DNA of 64,000 bases, from contig NW_015622547.1 of assembly GCF_000835495.1 (NCBI RefSeq), forward strand, positions 3,782,001 to 3,846,000. Reading direction: 5' to 3'. Below the pieces are notes generated by a model that saw nothing but the letters and a program-made list of their open reading frames with translations, had not been told where the DNA came from and made no database searches. The translations under genes were made by a program, and so were the position numbers. This DNA comes from Cladophialophora immunda. Its lineage: Eukaryota; Ascomycota; Eurotiomycetes; Chaetothyriales; Herpotrichiellaceae. Shown here piece by piece: positions 10,633 to 20,803 of this stretch; position 1 is the first letter of the stretch; each line of letters starts with the position of its first letter.

Positions 10633-11476
10633 GGTGATACCAAGCTAGTCCCCTGGACACGTAGGATTTCACAGAAGGACAGCGTCCCTCTTTGTTGTGG
10701 TGGTGGGTTGCAAGTTTGAAAGACGGCCGCACAAAGTTTTCTTGCTATCTTTCGTATCAGATCCAATATTTCGTTCTGAGGCCTCCGACGGTGATGCTGT
10801 CCAGAGCAGGGCATCCGACACTTATACCAATTCATGCTGGGTTTGTTTTGCTGTATTTAGGCGTATACCTCTCAAGCAATGCAGGTTTCCCGAACAACAA
10901 CCGATGTACATCTTCCCGAGGTGTATTATACTGACTATCCATCTATGCTTTTCTAGGTGTAATTAGGAAAGGAGCTGTCGACCCCAGGTTCGCTTTGCAG
11001 GTTTTCCGAGGTGAATTATTATTGGACATGTTCTTCCTCTTCTGTGAGGACTATTCTAGGCAGCCGGCTGGTCAGGCGGGCAGACAGCACGTACCACTAC
11101 TGGGCAGTCATTCGGTTGACTGCTAGGATGTAAAAAAGGTTGGAGTCGGGCTATGTCCAATGAGAATTCTCCTCGGCATCGGCTCATTCTTTGGTGCCAT
11201 GCTTAGTACGAAAAGAGCGGGCGAGCGGGGTTGGTCGCACTAAAGGCCTGTAGCGGGCGTGGAAGCAATTGAGGCAATGCCGTTTCTGTAACAAGCAACA
11301 GGGTGACCGGAACGAAGATCGGAAATCTCAACACCCCCGCAGGAGAAAGAAATCATGCTCTGTGATTCTCATTTCGTTGCCTCGACGTAACATTCACCTT
11401 CCAGCAATGTAGTTGGGGCCTTCACCTATCTGGATTTTCCACAGTCAAGGATTCGGGTCGGGGCCAAGTAGTAAAG
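10633..11476. promoter_or_regulatory. divergent promoter, sugar transporter | Zn2Cys6 gene
   Basis: An 844 bp shared upstream region. It contains imperfect direct repeats: GCAGGTTTCCCGA (10881-10893) against GCAGGTTTTCCGA (10998-11010), and CCGAGGTGTATTAT (10916-10929) against CCGAGGTGAATTAT (11006-11019). These are the only notable structures in the region and are candidate operators. No TATA box is obvious near either start. Confidence 0.5.
10881..11019. repeat. imperfect direct repeats in divergent promoter
   Basis: Two near-identical elements, each with one mismatch (13 bp and 14 bp), occur twice. In the downstream copy they overlap each other, while in the upstream copy they are separated. 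The offsets are 117 bp and 90 bp, so this is not one simple tandem duplication. A regulatory role is inference. Confidence 0.55.
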
Positions 11477-14103
11477 ATGCACCCCTTGGAGACTCCAAGT
11501 ATCAGGAAGAGATGCAGTGTGGCTTGTGATCGGTGCCATGCACGAAAAGTGAGATGCGACGCGACTGTTCGTAGCATACCCTGTACCAACTGTAGCTTGG
11601 ATGGACTCTGTTGCTCTGTCAGAAACCAACTGAAACGGTGCGTCAATGGGTACAACCTTCTACCTGTTCCTTCTGTTGTTCTCGCTACGAGTTTGACGCT
11701 CTCGAAGACGGCAGAAGTGATTCACTTTTTCGGAAGCGCTCAGCATTTGCGCAAGGACTTTCTGACTTCCGTTTTGGCAGAGGGAGAAAAAAGAAACACG
11801 AATCAAGAATTTCGGTTCGATCCTGCTCTCTTGCTTCGTCTCCGCCATCCCCAACCTCTCGAAACACCACAGTTAACGACAGTCACAAGAAAGCAGTCGT
11901 CTACTTCCCAAAAGAACTTGGATTATGATGCTCTGCAGTTTGTTGACGAAGAGTCTACCTATGCGGGCGCAGACCGATTCGACTCCTTCCAAATCGGATC
12001 TACTACACAGGGTGTTGACGCACCAGGGGTCGATCTTTGGCGGGATTCGTTCATGTACGATGGGAACGAGTATGATCTAAACCTTGACTGGATCTTCAGC
12101 ACCGAAGTAGATCAGGTCTTCAGTAACGCTTCCGACCAGCCACCATTCTACTTTTCAGGACAACTGTCCCAGCAGCTTCCCGACAATGGCAGAATTCAAG
12201 AGAGGCAATTAATACACGATTCAACTTCGCTTGGTCTACCGGTGCCCATTGCTCAAGAGTCATATAGCCACGATGATCCCATGGCTGGCCATGCTGCGCC
12301 GCTTCCAGCACTCCACCTTCCTCCTCTGTCGACGACCGCTGGGAACGAAGAATACCCTTCGTTCTTTATGACCAAGTCTGTAGGTTCGTCGACGAGAGAG
12401 TTGATGACAAACTGGCTGCGGCTACCGCTTGAAAAGAAGATGTGGGATATCGTCTCCTTGGCCGCCTTCCCAACGAAGGAAGAACTGGATCTATGTATCG
12501 ACCTGTTCTTTGCGCACTGGGATCGACACTGCCCTGTTGTGCACCGCCCAACATTCGATCCAGTCCTGGAGCCCGTTGTCACTCTTGCCATGGTAACATT
12601 AGGTGCTTGTTATACTAATTTCGGTGGCGCCCTTGCATTTGCAAATGCACTATCTGAACTTGTTCGACGACTGCTTGTATTCGTAAGTCTTCTCGTCTAT
12701 GTTTGAGTAGGTGTACTTTAGACAGGGTGTTCGTTGGCCTCGTCCGGCCCATTCGCTCACGTACTTCCTGAAAAGCAGCACTGACTATACGAGTGTTTGT
12801 AGATGGCAGAACAGGATCCTAGATTTGTCCGCACGGAATACTACATTACTGCCCAGCTGCTCCAGGCATGCCATGGTTTTGCGTGCAGCAATCGACACCT
12901 TTTCGAGCTAGCTGAGTCTAGTCGTGCGACTTTGGTCAATCATGGCAGACGTATGGGGTTATTCTCTCCCCGCAAATCTACCTGTCCTTACAATGCATCT
13001 CTTGAGGAGCGCTGGAGTGCCTGGATTGTGGATGAACGATTCCGTCGGCTCGGCTGGGGTATTTATGTGAGTGTCAGGAGAATAATAAGACCGACTAATG
13101 CTCATTGTGGCAGGGATTCGATGCGTCGTCTAGCTATCTCTTCAATGCCAAGCCTCATATCTCGCTTTTCGAAGCCGACGAAATGGATCTTCAAATGTCG
13201 ACAAGCCATTGGGAAGCGCCCTCGGCATACGCGTGGGCGGCCCTTCATCCCTGGACACTTACTCCAAAGAATATTCCTTTTCACCTGCTACTGGATTCTT
13301 TCTTTCAAAATCCGTCCAAAGCGCACGCCAGCCTGAACGAGGACCACCACAGATTACCCGTCATTCTCACCATTATGCGCACTCTATGGACCGTCAGAGA
13401 GTTGGAAGGCAATCCGGTCAGGGATTTCTTCCAAGGTAAACAGTCCCATGCTGAAAACCGGACGCTCCTGTTGCACATCCTCAATCAGTTCCTGGTTTCG
13501 CCACGATCTCCGACCGCACTCCTCACGAGCCGGTCCCTGATTGACGTTGTGCACCGTCTCCAGACTGTCCACATGGCACATATACTCGGTGCCGGAGCGT
13601 TTACTAACTGGTTGTATCCTGTTCTTCGGGGTGGGCCTGAATTTGGGGTGGCTGAGGAAAGAATGAAACAATGGGCCGACGAGGACCCTTCTCGAGTTCG
13701 AGACCAAGCGTTACGCTGTGGGCAGGTGCTGGGCCTAACGCGAGAGTTTCCCTTCAATTATCCTCAGGAGGCTTTCAATGTCTATCACGCGGGGACGCTG
13801 CTATGGTGCCTCTGCGGTATCTTGCGCAAGCAATCAACCACACCCGGTTTCGTCGGTTTGCGGATCTACCGGCTCGATTTCCTCGGGGAGAAAGACAGCC
13901 CAGAGTTGGTCAACATACGGAATTGGATCCGGAATGGCCAACCGTGTAAGCTGTCGGTTCATGGAGTTCCGGATCTCTTGTCCGAAGACGGTCGATCGCA
14001 TCTCCTCCATCAAGTCGCTGAGATCCTACGGGCCATGCGCGTGTGGGGGATTGCACATAACTTTCTTCGAGCGGTGCTTAAACTTGCAGGAAAGGAGTCA
14101 TAA
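11477..14103 (+). CDS. Zn2Cys6 transcription factor
   Basis: Nuclear fungal-type regulator. The binuclear cluster starts near residue 15 as CDRCHARKVRCD, then PCTNC and a last Cys pair, i.e. C-x2-C-x6-C followed by a 9-residue loop, of the CTF1/xylanase-regulator style. The C-terminal two thirds carry the fungal transcription-factor middle homology region, with 'FFAHWDRHCPVVHRPTF' and 'EERWSAWIVDERFRRLGWG'. Exons 11477-12682, 12803-13066 and 13114-14103 join in phase 0 to give 819 residues. A further intron beginning at the GTGCGT near 11638 is possible: residues 55-85 look non-conserved, although the frame stays open. It is divergent with the sugar transporter, so it probably controls that gene, and perhaps the esterase. 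Confidence 0.88.
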
Positions 14104-14569
14104 GATCCAACACACCACGGCAAGCGTCAACATATCTGGTCTAGGTAAAGATGTAAAGCGTTGAGGATGGGGTGGCCATCCCCAGACCTTCTATTCATCT
14201 TAACTGGGAATGCCTAAGGCATATATAGTTGGAGATGCGTGGACCCAGGGGTTCCCCAGGGCCTTTGATAGAGAACATGGAACCTTTACAAACGTCAGCC
14301 GCCTCCAGGTCCTCGAGGCGCTATTAGCTAGGATAGTGTATTCAAAGACACCCGTCGTTTTCGAAGAGTCGGACGGATCTCTTACTGTTTCCGAAGGGGG
14401 ACCATTTCTGGTCCCCTATGATAGTCGCTTGGTTGCGTGGTGCACGAAAAAGGCAAGTGTTCTTCCTTCTTTCTTTCCCTCCTCAGATTTATCCTCCTTA
14501 TTACTAGGTTGGCTAGCTAGTTGTAGAACTCTTTCCAAACCCTCACACTTCCCTCTTAAGCGAGCTTTC
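14104..14569. other. unassigned ORF region
   Basis: The ORF 14210-14590 (126 codons, plus strand) begins well but dissolves after about residue 82, near a possible donor, into CT-rich, AT-rich sequence with repeated CTAG motifs. No family was recognised. It may be a decayed gene remnant, like the Zn2Cys6 stub next to it. Confidence 0.25.
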
Positions 14570-14755
14570 TTAGAAGATATCTATATTTAACCGTCTGGAA
14601 CTAGTTAGAGTACCGTTATAAGTAATATAGGCGCATATCAGATGGTTCCTCTTGCAGCCGGCACACTCTGGTTTTTCCTCGTCACATCTCTTGCGCCGAA
14701 GTCGGCAGCACAAACAGCTAGTCTTTGCTCTCGATTGTCTCGGTTTCAGGTCCAT
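14570..14755 (-). pseudogene. orphan Zn2Cys6 DNA-binding stub
   Basis: A 61-codon minus-strand ORF starts with ATG at 14755 and contains a complete binuclear cluster: CLCCRLRRKRCDEEKPECAG, then C and a final C. The spacing C-x2-C-x6-C-x6-C-x2-C-x6-C is canonical, and basic residues sit at the usual DNA-contact positions. The ORF then runs into AT-rich sequence and stops at 14570. No middle homology region or linker follows on this strand, where the next 400 bases hold an opposite-strand ORF instead. A spliced continuation cannot be excluded (a GTACTC lies just after the cluster), but no matching downstream exon was seen. Most likely a truncated remnant. Confidence 0.6.
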
Positions 14756-15295
14756 ATCTCGCCTCGGTGAAGGATTGTGCTTTCGTAGCGGGGAGATGGT
14801 TTCGATATGACAGGCCTAGAGGAAACCGGCAGCGTCGCGAAAGAGACGTCGAGACGTCCCAACGTCGCTAGGTATGGGGGCGACAGGGATCTGTCGCCGC
14901 GCACGTGGTGGCCTCGCAGACCCTTTGTAGACCATCAGCACTAGGCCTGGAAGTGGTTCATGGGCATCACAAGGTACGAGAGCACTGCGGAAAGGTTGAA
15001 ATTCCACATCCGAGTCAAATTGCACGCCGCACGTCCGAATCGGGAACCCCGACACTTGCGCATTTCATTCTATTTGCCCACAAATCAGTCAGTCCCCTTT
15101 CTTTTGAAAACAAGCTTTCCTAAGGTATATACGTAAAGTTTCGTATCATTTGCATTGTTTGTGCAGAAGGAAGATGAAATCTGCTTGGAGCTCACGTGGG
15201 GGGCTCATCGAAATCCAGGCCGCTTTGAAGACGTTCGCGCTAACTATCTATCCCAAGGCGAAATACTGCTATCGAACGTTCGCTCCAACTCATAA
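14756..15295. other. intergenic
   Basis: Between the Zn2Cys6 stub and the 3' end of the S33 hydrolase. No supported coding frame or repeat seen. Confidence 0.5.
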
Positions 15296-17511
15296 TCATG
15301 CACTATCCACGTCGCCTGCCCAAAATCCAGTCGGAACGCTGTAAGGATCGGCAATAGGACCTCTCTTCACAGACGGTGCGTAGACAGTCAGAGAACTATC
15401 GTTGGATTGCCGCGGTAAGGTTCCAATTCGCAAGAAGCTTTTCTCGATCTCGGTTGAGTACTGATAGGGTACTATTGAAAGGAAGGCGCCGGTTAGCTCT
15501 GCCCTTCTTACGGGGAACTCTATGAATGCAGAGAGCAAACAATACTTACAGTTAAATGAAACATGGTCATCGCCATGCCGAACAACCAGATGACCATTCG
15601 GAATGTCGTCCATTGCTCGAGTCGTCCATTCCGTGGGCGCGCTATGTCAAGGAAGTGGTCAGAAGATTGCCTTTGAGCCACTCCCCTTTTGATCCTTTCG
15701 TTGAACACCTACCTGCCATCGAAATCTGCTGTGACGAGGAGCATAGGGAGTTCTGTTCGGAGCGGTGTCAAGGATGCTGTATCAAAAGGCCAAGCTGAGC
15801 AAGCAAGCTAGACCGTGTCAGCATCAAGTGAAAAAGACACAAATCGGTGGAAAAAAAAAAACTGACTTGTGTTAACCAGACTGTTGTTTGACCCAAGTTG
15901 TTGGTATCATGCTAACCGGCCTTGGTCAGCCTTCCGCTTATGTCGAAGTCCAAGCTGTCATATAATGGGGATCTTACCCCCAAACCACCGTTCAGAGATT
16001 TCTGAAATTCAGAAAAGGTTGTAGTTGGTGCTACACATTCGTCAGACCAATTGTGATTGTTCGCCAATAGATTCACACATACGAGAGTCACCGCACTCCA
16101 GAATGTAAGCAACCACGCTCTCGACTGTCACCTCTTGTTCGGGCAAAGCTTCCAAGGCGCTGATATTCACTGACAACGCGGAAATCAAATCAATAATCTG
16201 AGGAAAGTCTGGCTGATCCTGAAAAAGCCCGGAGACAGCTGATTGGATGGCCCAAACAGAATCGATAGATGAGTTCGAGGCTCTCTTGACGATCTCACGG
16301 AATGCCTAACACACATTAGCATATCATCTTGTCAGATCCAAGTTCCTGAGGTTATGGTGCCCACTTCTGGAATACTGCCCTTGCCCGCATTTCTAAAGGG
16401 GCATGATGAGTTGTTCTGGCAATATGCATCTACCCTCAACAAGACCCGATTTGCGGCTACTATCTCATCTTCTGCCTGCTGGCCAGGATCCTGCACATTG
16501 GTCGTTAGTTGTCAACGTCAACCACAAAAGTGTTGGACTTACAACTCCATGCGGCACTACCGCGTCTAGCACAAAGTGGCCCACAGAGTTGGGATACGCG
16601 TGGGCAAATTGTAAAGCTCGATAGCTACCACTATGATGTCACTTGTGGTCAGTTGTATGTCTATCGCATGCTGGACTTGACTCACTAAGAAGCGCCTAGG
16701 AAATGAATTTTCTCGTAACCTAGAGCCTGACGAATCTGATTGTAGTCCTGCACAACCTCCCGTGTTCCGACGTGCCCAATGATTCCGGTGGGCAAACTTG
16801 AATCAACCCACGACTGTATTGCGGCGGCAGCGGTCTCTTTCACATCATCGAATTCGGCCTGAGAGGTTGGGCTTTTTGATTGTTATGCTTCGTGCACTCT
16901 GAGCGAGAATAGGCGGGGACTCACTAGGGGTTGAATAAGGGTAGCACTTTGTCCATCGAAACATTCAGAGGATTGGAGCTATACGTGCCACGAATGTCCA
17001 TCACTGAAAGAAAAGATCAGTTTCAATGACACGAAGCGGGTCGGGTGTTCAGCACTCATCAAGTCGTAGTCTGTCAACCCCGAGAAATCGGGAGTGAACG
17101 GAGAGGTAATATTGAGTGCAAGATTCCATGCGTACACCACTCCATTATCCGAGCCACCTGGACAACTGGCACTGGGGTCAGCCTTCTTCATCACCAGACA
17201 TTTCACAAGAATAAGACCAACAAGAAGATGACGCCTTTTGGTTCAACGGGTCGATGCATGGCAAGGCCAAGAGTAATATTGTTGCTCTCACTGAGTGGCC
17301 TCGAGTAGTCCATTGGCACGACAATCTGGCCACATTTGAGCGTTGACGGAAGGTGTTGAAGGTCCACGCCCGTTGGGTCGAAAACAGTGCTGGGGGGAAT
17401 GTGCTCGCTGCAATCAGTCCAGAGGATTTCTGGGCTAGCTGCTGCCAGGGTAAAGATGAAGCAGAAAAGTGCATACGCCCATCCACGAACAGGGAAACTC
17501 TTTTGAAGCAT
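15296..17511 (-). CDS. secreted S33/TAP-like alpha/beta-hydrolase
   Basis: Resembles tripeptidyl-aminopeptidase-like hydrolases (alpha/beta fold plus TAP C-terminal domain), secreted and acting on peptides or esters. The ATG at 17511 opens a signal peptide with a hydrophobic core at about residues 12-25. About nine introns break the gene, and coding blocks appear in order down the minus strand: 'IVVPMDYSRP', 'PGGSDNGV' near 17160, 'DIRGTYSSNPLNV' near 16990, and 'EKIHFLGAS' joined across an intron to 'YGSYRALQF' (near 16680-16600). That junction makes the nucleophile elbow G-A-S-Y-G. 'LLVTADFDG' (near 15725) carries the acid, 'VVRHGDDHVSFN' (near 15570) the His, and 'DPYSVPTGFWAGDVDS' ends the protein. 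All three catalytic residues are present and no stop breaks the blocks, so it is probably intact; the first splice junction I could not fix exactly. Several N-x-S/T sites fit secretion. It is divergent with the Zn2Cys6 gene at 18331. Confidence 0.82.
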
Positions 17512-18330
17512 TTTCGAGAAAAGCGAGCCAAGTTTAGAGAACTGATATCAATAAGAAAATCTCAACGACCAAAGAAGAGGTGTCCTGGCAGGGTAATCGA
17601 GGCATATTAAGGGACAGCAGAAGCACTGTTTTCAATTTACGAGCTATTGAAGACGCGTATCGTTGTTTCAGAAGGATATCTCCTTACGGTGTAGCAATTG
17701 CGAACCGTCCAATAGCGAGGGCATGTGCAAAGGACCATATGCTGCAATTACGGAGGGAGGGAGGGTCGACGAGGCTCAATTGTAAACCATGCTTACGTAG
17801 CAGAGACTCGACCAATTCAAAGGGGATTCTGCGGAGTCGACCATTCCCGCTATCCGACCCACAGCCACTAGCTGAGCTATTTGTACATGTACAATGTAAA
17901 CGTACGACGAGAAGGGAGTAGTAACATGGGGCTGTGGTATTGTGTAAGTCCAAGGTCCCTTGCCCAGCGAGTTCAGGCAGAAGTTCGCAGTGTCTTGGCG
18001 TAGTAATAACCGTGCTTGATTGGACTGGGTCGGAAGTGACGTCTGCGAAAGGCTTAGCGGCTCGGCGGGTGCATCTGAGGCAGTGAGGCTCGGTCTGGCG
18101 AACTCCGGCCCGGAACCAAGTCAACGTATTCAGGTCTAGGCACTAGCTAAACAAAAGCCTGGATTAGTCCTTGAACGTCGGCGAGATTCGAAGCATCCTC
18201 TCACCTCCATGGAAATGCGAGTGGCGCCACAATAGGGAGGGTGAAAAGGTGACGTTCTCCACAAAAGTCCACGCGCTATGGCTGTTTACCTACTGTGCGA
18301 GCCTGTGTTATGCCTTGGCTTGAGTTTGTG
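17512..18330. promoter_or_regulatory. divergent promoter, S33 hydrolase | Zn2Cys6 gene
   Basis: An 819 bp shared upstream region. It holds one CGG-N11-CCG palindrome at 18091-18107, 224 bp before the regulator start. A minus-strand ORF at 17684-18124 has no domain and is probably chance. Confidence 0.5.
18091..18107. promoter_or_regulatory. CGG-N11-CCG palindrome
   Basis: Inverted CGG half-sites spaced by eleven bases, the spacing known for Gal4-type Zn2Cys6 dimers. It is a candidate autoregulatory site for the neighbouring regulator; one such match in about 800 bp is not rare by chance. Confidence 0.35.
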
Positions 18331-20243
18331 ATGCCGTCGACGAAGCAAGTCAAGCATCGTGCATATGCAAGAACTGGCTGCAAACCCTGCAAGTATGTGC
18401 CCTTGTTTTCATATCGAATCCATCTCCCCCATGCGACGCCTGGTCGTGCTGCTCAACGGAGCATGTGCCGATTTTCAGTGGTCGTATACTTAGCTTCCTT
18501 GATCCTTCATACACGAATCCCATATTTGTATCCATCACTAACAACAACCGCAGGACCCGCAAGGTCAAATGCGACGAAGCGAAGCCCCAATGCAATCGAT
18601 GCCAACGAAGTGGTCGAAACTGTGATGGATACGTCGACGTTGTCACGCAACATCGAAAAGCGGAATCATTCAAGTTCGTCAATTACATAAGCCACGGACC
18701 GTCGTTCTCTGCAGCTCTTTTCCTACACGACACACGACAACGACAGGCTTTCGAATTCTATCAGCTGCGATCATCTCTGGAACTGTCTGGTCCTTTCCAA
18801 GAAGAGACAGAAGTGTGGAACAGGCTGGTGCTACAGGTGGCATATCATGAAACAGCCATCCGCCATGCGGTCTGCGCTCTAGGATGCTTTCACCAAGAAT
18901 ATGAAGACGAGACTCTCTATGCTTCTGGTTTTTTGAGCACGGGCCTGGAACAATACTCGTACGCGATCAATGCTCTTGTCGCCGCAAAAGGAAGCCGTAG
19001 GTGCATGGAGGTGACCTTAATAGCTTGCATCATGTTCACGTTCTGCGAGCATCTACAGGGACATCTCGGCTCGGCCAAGGCCCATGTGCACAGTGGTTTG
19101 AAGCTCCTCGACACTTATGTGACCGTGTCTAGAGAAATGGACCGAGCTGGACCAACAAATTCTGATCCTTACCGACCATACTTTCCGCTCACGATACTGA
19201 TCCTCCTGTTCAGACGGCTGGATCGCCAGCTGGCGGAATTTGGGCAACAGCCTGTGCGTTCAGCTCATCACTCTCTAGGTTGTCAGACTTCATATCTGCC
19301 AGATCGGTTTCAGTCGGTAGCAGCAGCTTCTGGATCACTCGAAGACATTGTTGATCAGCTTATCGGAGTTACACTAGAAGCTACCACTAGACAACTTGTC
19401 AAGTGTTCTAGTGAGATGGCTGCGTTGCGTGGAACCTGGTACATACGACTTTCGCAACAACTCGATCAGTGGAAAAGGGCCTTTGACAGACTTTCCACTC
19501 TAGAATCGACACGAAATCAAGACCGAGCGAATCACCACCACCATGAAGCAGTCCTTATCCTCCGTCTCTGGTATTCTTCGTGCCGCCTCTTTCTGCTTCT
19601 TGACTCTCCGAACGAGGTCATGGATTATGATGGAGGCATGCCGATGTTCCAGTCAATGGTCGATGTTGCTCAAGGATTGCTGGATGTTCAGAACAAATGC
19701 GAATATGAATCAATGGTGCCGACTACACAGAAACGCGAGAAGGCCTCGGCTCCGATAATCGAGGCATTCATGGTCCCCAAGTCTAAATACGAACCCTGTG
19801 AACTCGGATGTTTTGAGGACAACGGCTTTGCCACATTACGGCCGTCATACTTCTCCCGTTTACCGATGTTGAGCAAAGCCGTTTTTACATGCACGGCTTT
19901 GTCCCCAGTACCCCCGCTGTTCATCGTCGTCACCCGGTGTCGTGAGCCAAAGTTACGACGTCAGGCATTGCGAATCCTCTCTCAACTCAATCGACGTGAT
20001 GGTTTCTGGGACTCAACCCTAGCTGCCATGTGTGCTGGAACTCTATTGTACTCAGAGGAGCTCGACACGGCCGATTTGAGCGACCAAAGAGGGAAAGCCC
20101 AAGGTCCGATGAAAACTGGATCTGCGAAGCAAATTATTCCCGCTGGTGCTCGAATGCTGGGTGTTCGGCCACATTTTGGTCAAGGGAGATTGTTGACTCT
20201 GGAATTTTTAAAAGCGCAACAGCAGCATGAGATCCTGCGATGA
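18331..20243 (+). CDS. Zn2Cys6 transcription factor (Fungal_trans_2 style)
   Basis: Nuclear regulator with exons 18331-18392 and 18554-20243, joined in phase through the cluster itself to give 583 residues. The cluster begins within the first 20 residues: 'GCKPCK' before the intron, then 'TRKVKCDEAKPQCNRC' and 'GRNCDGY'. This is the common C-x2-C-x6-C-x5-C-x2-C-x6-C pattern followed by a Gly-Tyr. The rest resembles the Fungal_trans_2 type, with 'HETAIRHAVCALGCFHQ' and 'GHLGSAKAHVHSGLKLLD' (the usual 'HyxgGlkll' block). In-frame ATGs at 18295 and 18310 allow a slightly longer start; 18331 gives the usual short lead before the cluster. It belongs to a different subfamily from the regulators at 11477 and 23849. 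It is divergent with the secreted hydrolase, its likely target. Confidence 0.88.
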
Positions 20244-20803
20244 TCCGTTGCATAACAAAAGGACATGCTTCGGTGAGTCCCCTTTGACAAAACTTCAAGT
20301 GGACTGCATGCAGGATGTGATGCAAATGGCTTCGAGTCGTCTGACTATGTCCGAGCCGCGGGCCCACGCGCTTCGGTAGAGTTGCATCCATCGTGCGGCC
20401 CTACGGTCGCATATTAGGCTGCGCCTAATCGATAGAGGCCCAGGGGGCTTCCGGGCACAAAACCAAGCCGGCAATGAATTCAGAGTTGAATGAGCATGGC
20501 GGCATCCCCGCGGCCGTCTCCTCGGCTGCCTCGGACTGGCAGTTCGGGGCATATATAATATATGTATATATATAGAAGACGACAAGCTCAAAGATACGCG
20601 TCGAGCAATTTGGTTTTATTTACTGCCTGTCGGGCAGCCCTTCTGAGGTCATGCCAGCTCCCCGAGCGTCGACCATCGCCGAGCACAAACTTGTGAAACG
20701 ACAAAGATTGCGACGAGAAGGGGATAAACGATGTGTACATGGACAGAGTCCCGTTAATGTTCACCTTTCCTCCTTTTGATCCTCTCGAGCATCCAGTCGC
20801 GGA
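20244..20803. other. convergent spacer with AT microsatellite
   Basis: Spacer between the converging Zn2Cys6 and TRI12-type genes. Contains an (AT)-rich run at 20551-20574. No gene seen. Confidence 0.6.
20551..20574. repeat. AT microsatellite
   Basis: Short imperfect (TA)n run in the convergent spacer, with no sign of function. Confidence 0.8.

Noticed and set aside
17684..18124. 146-codon minus-strand ORF in the hydrolase/TF promoter
   Set aside because: No domain, no conserved-looking motif, lies in a divergent promoter.
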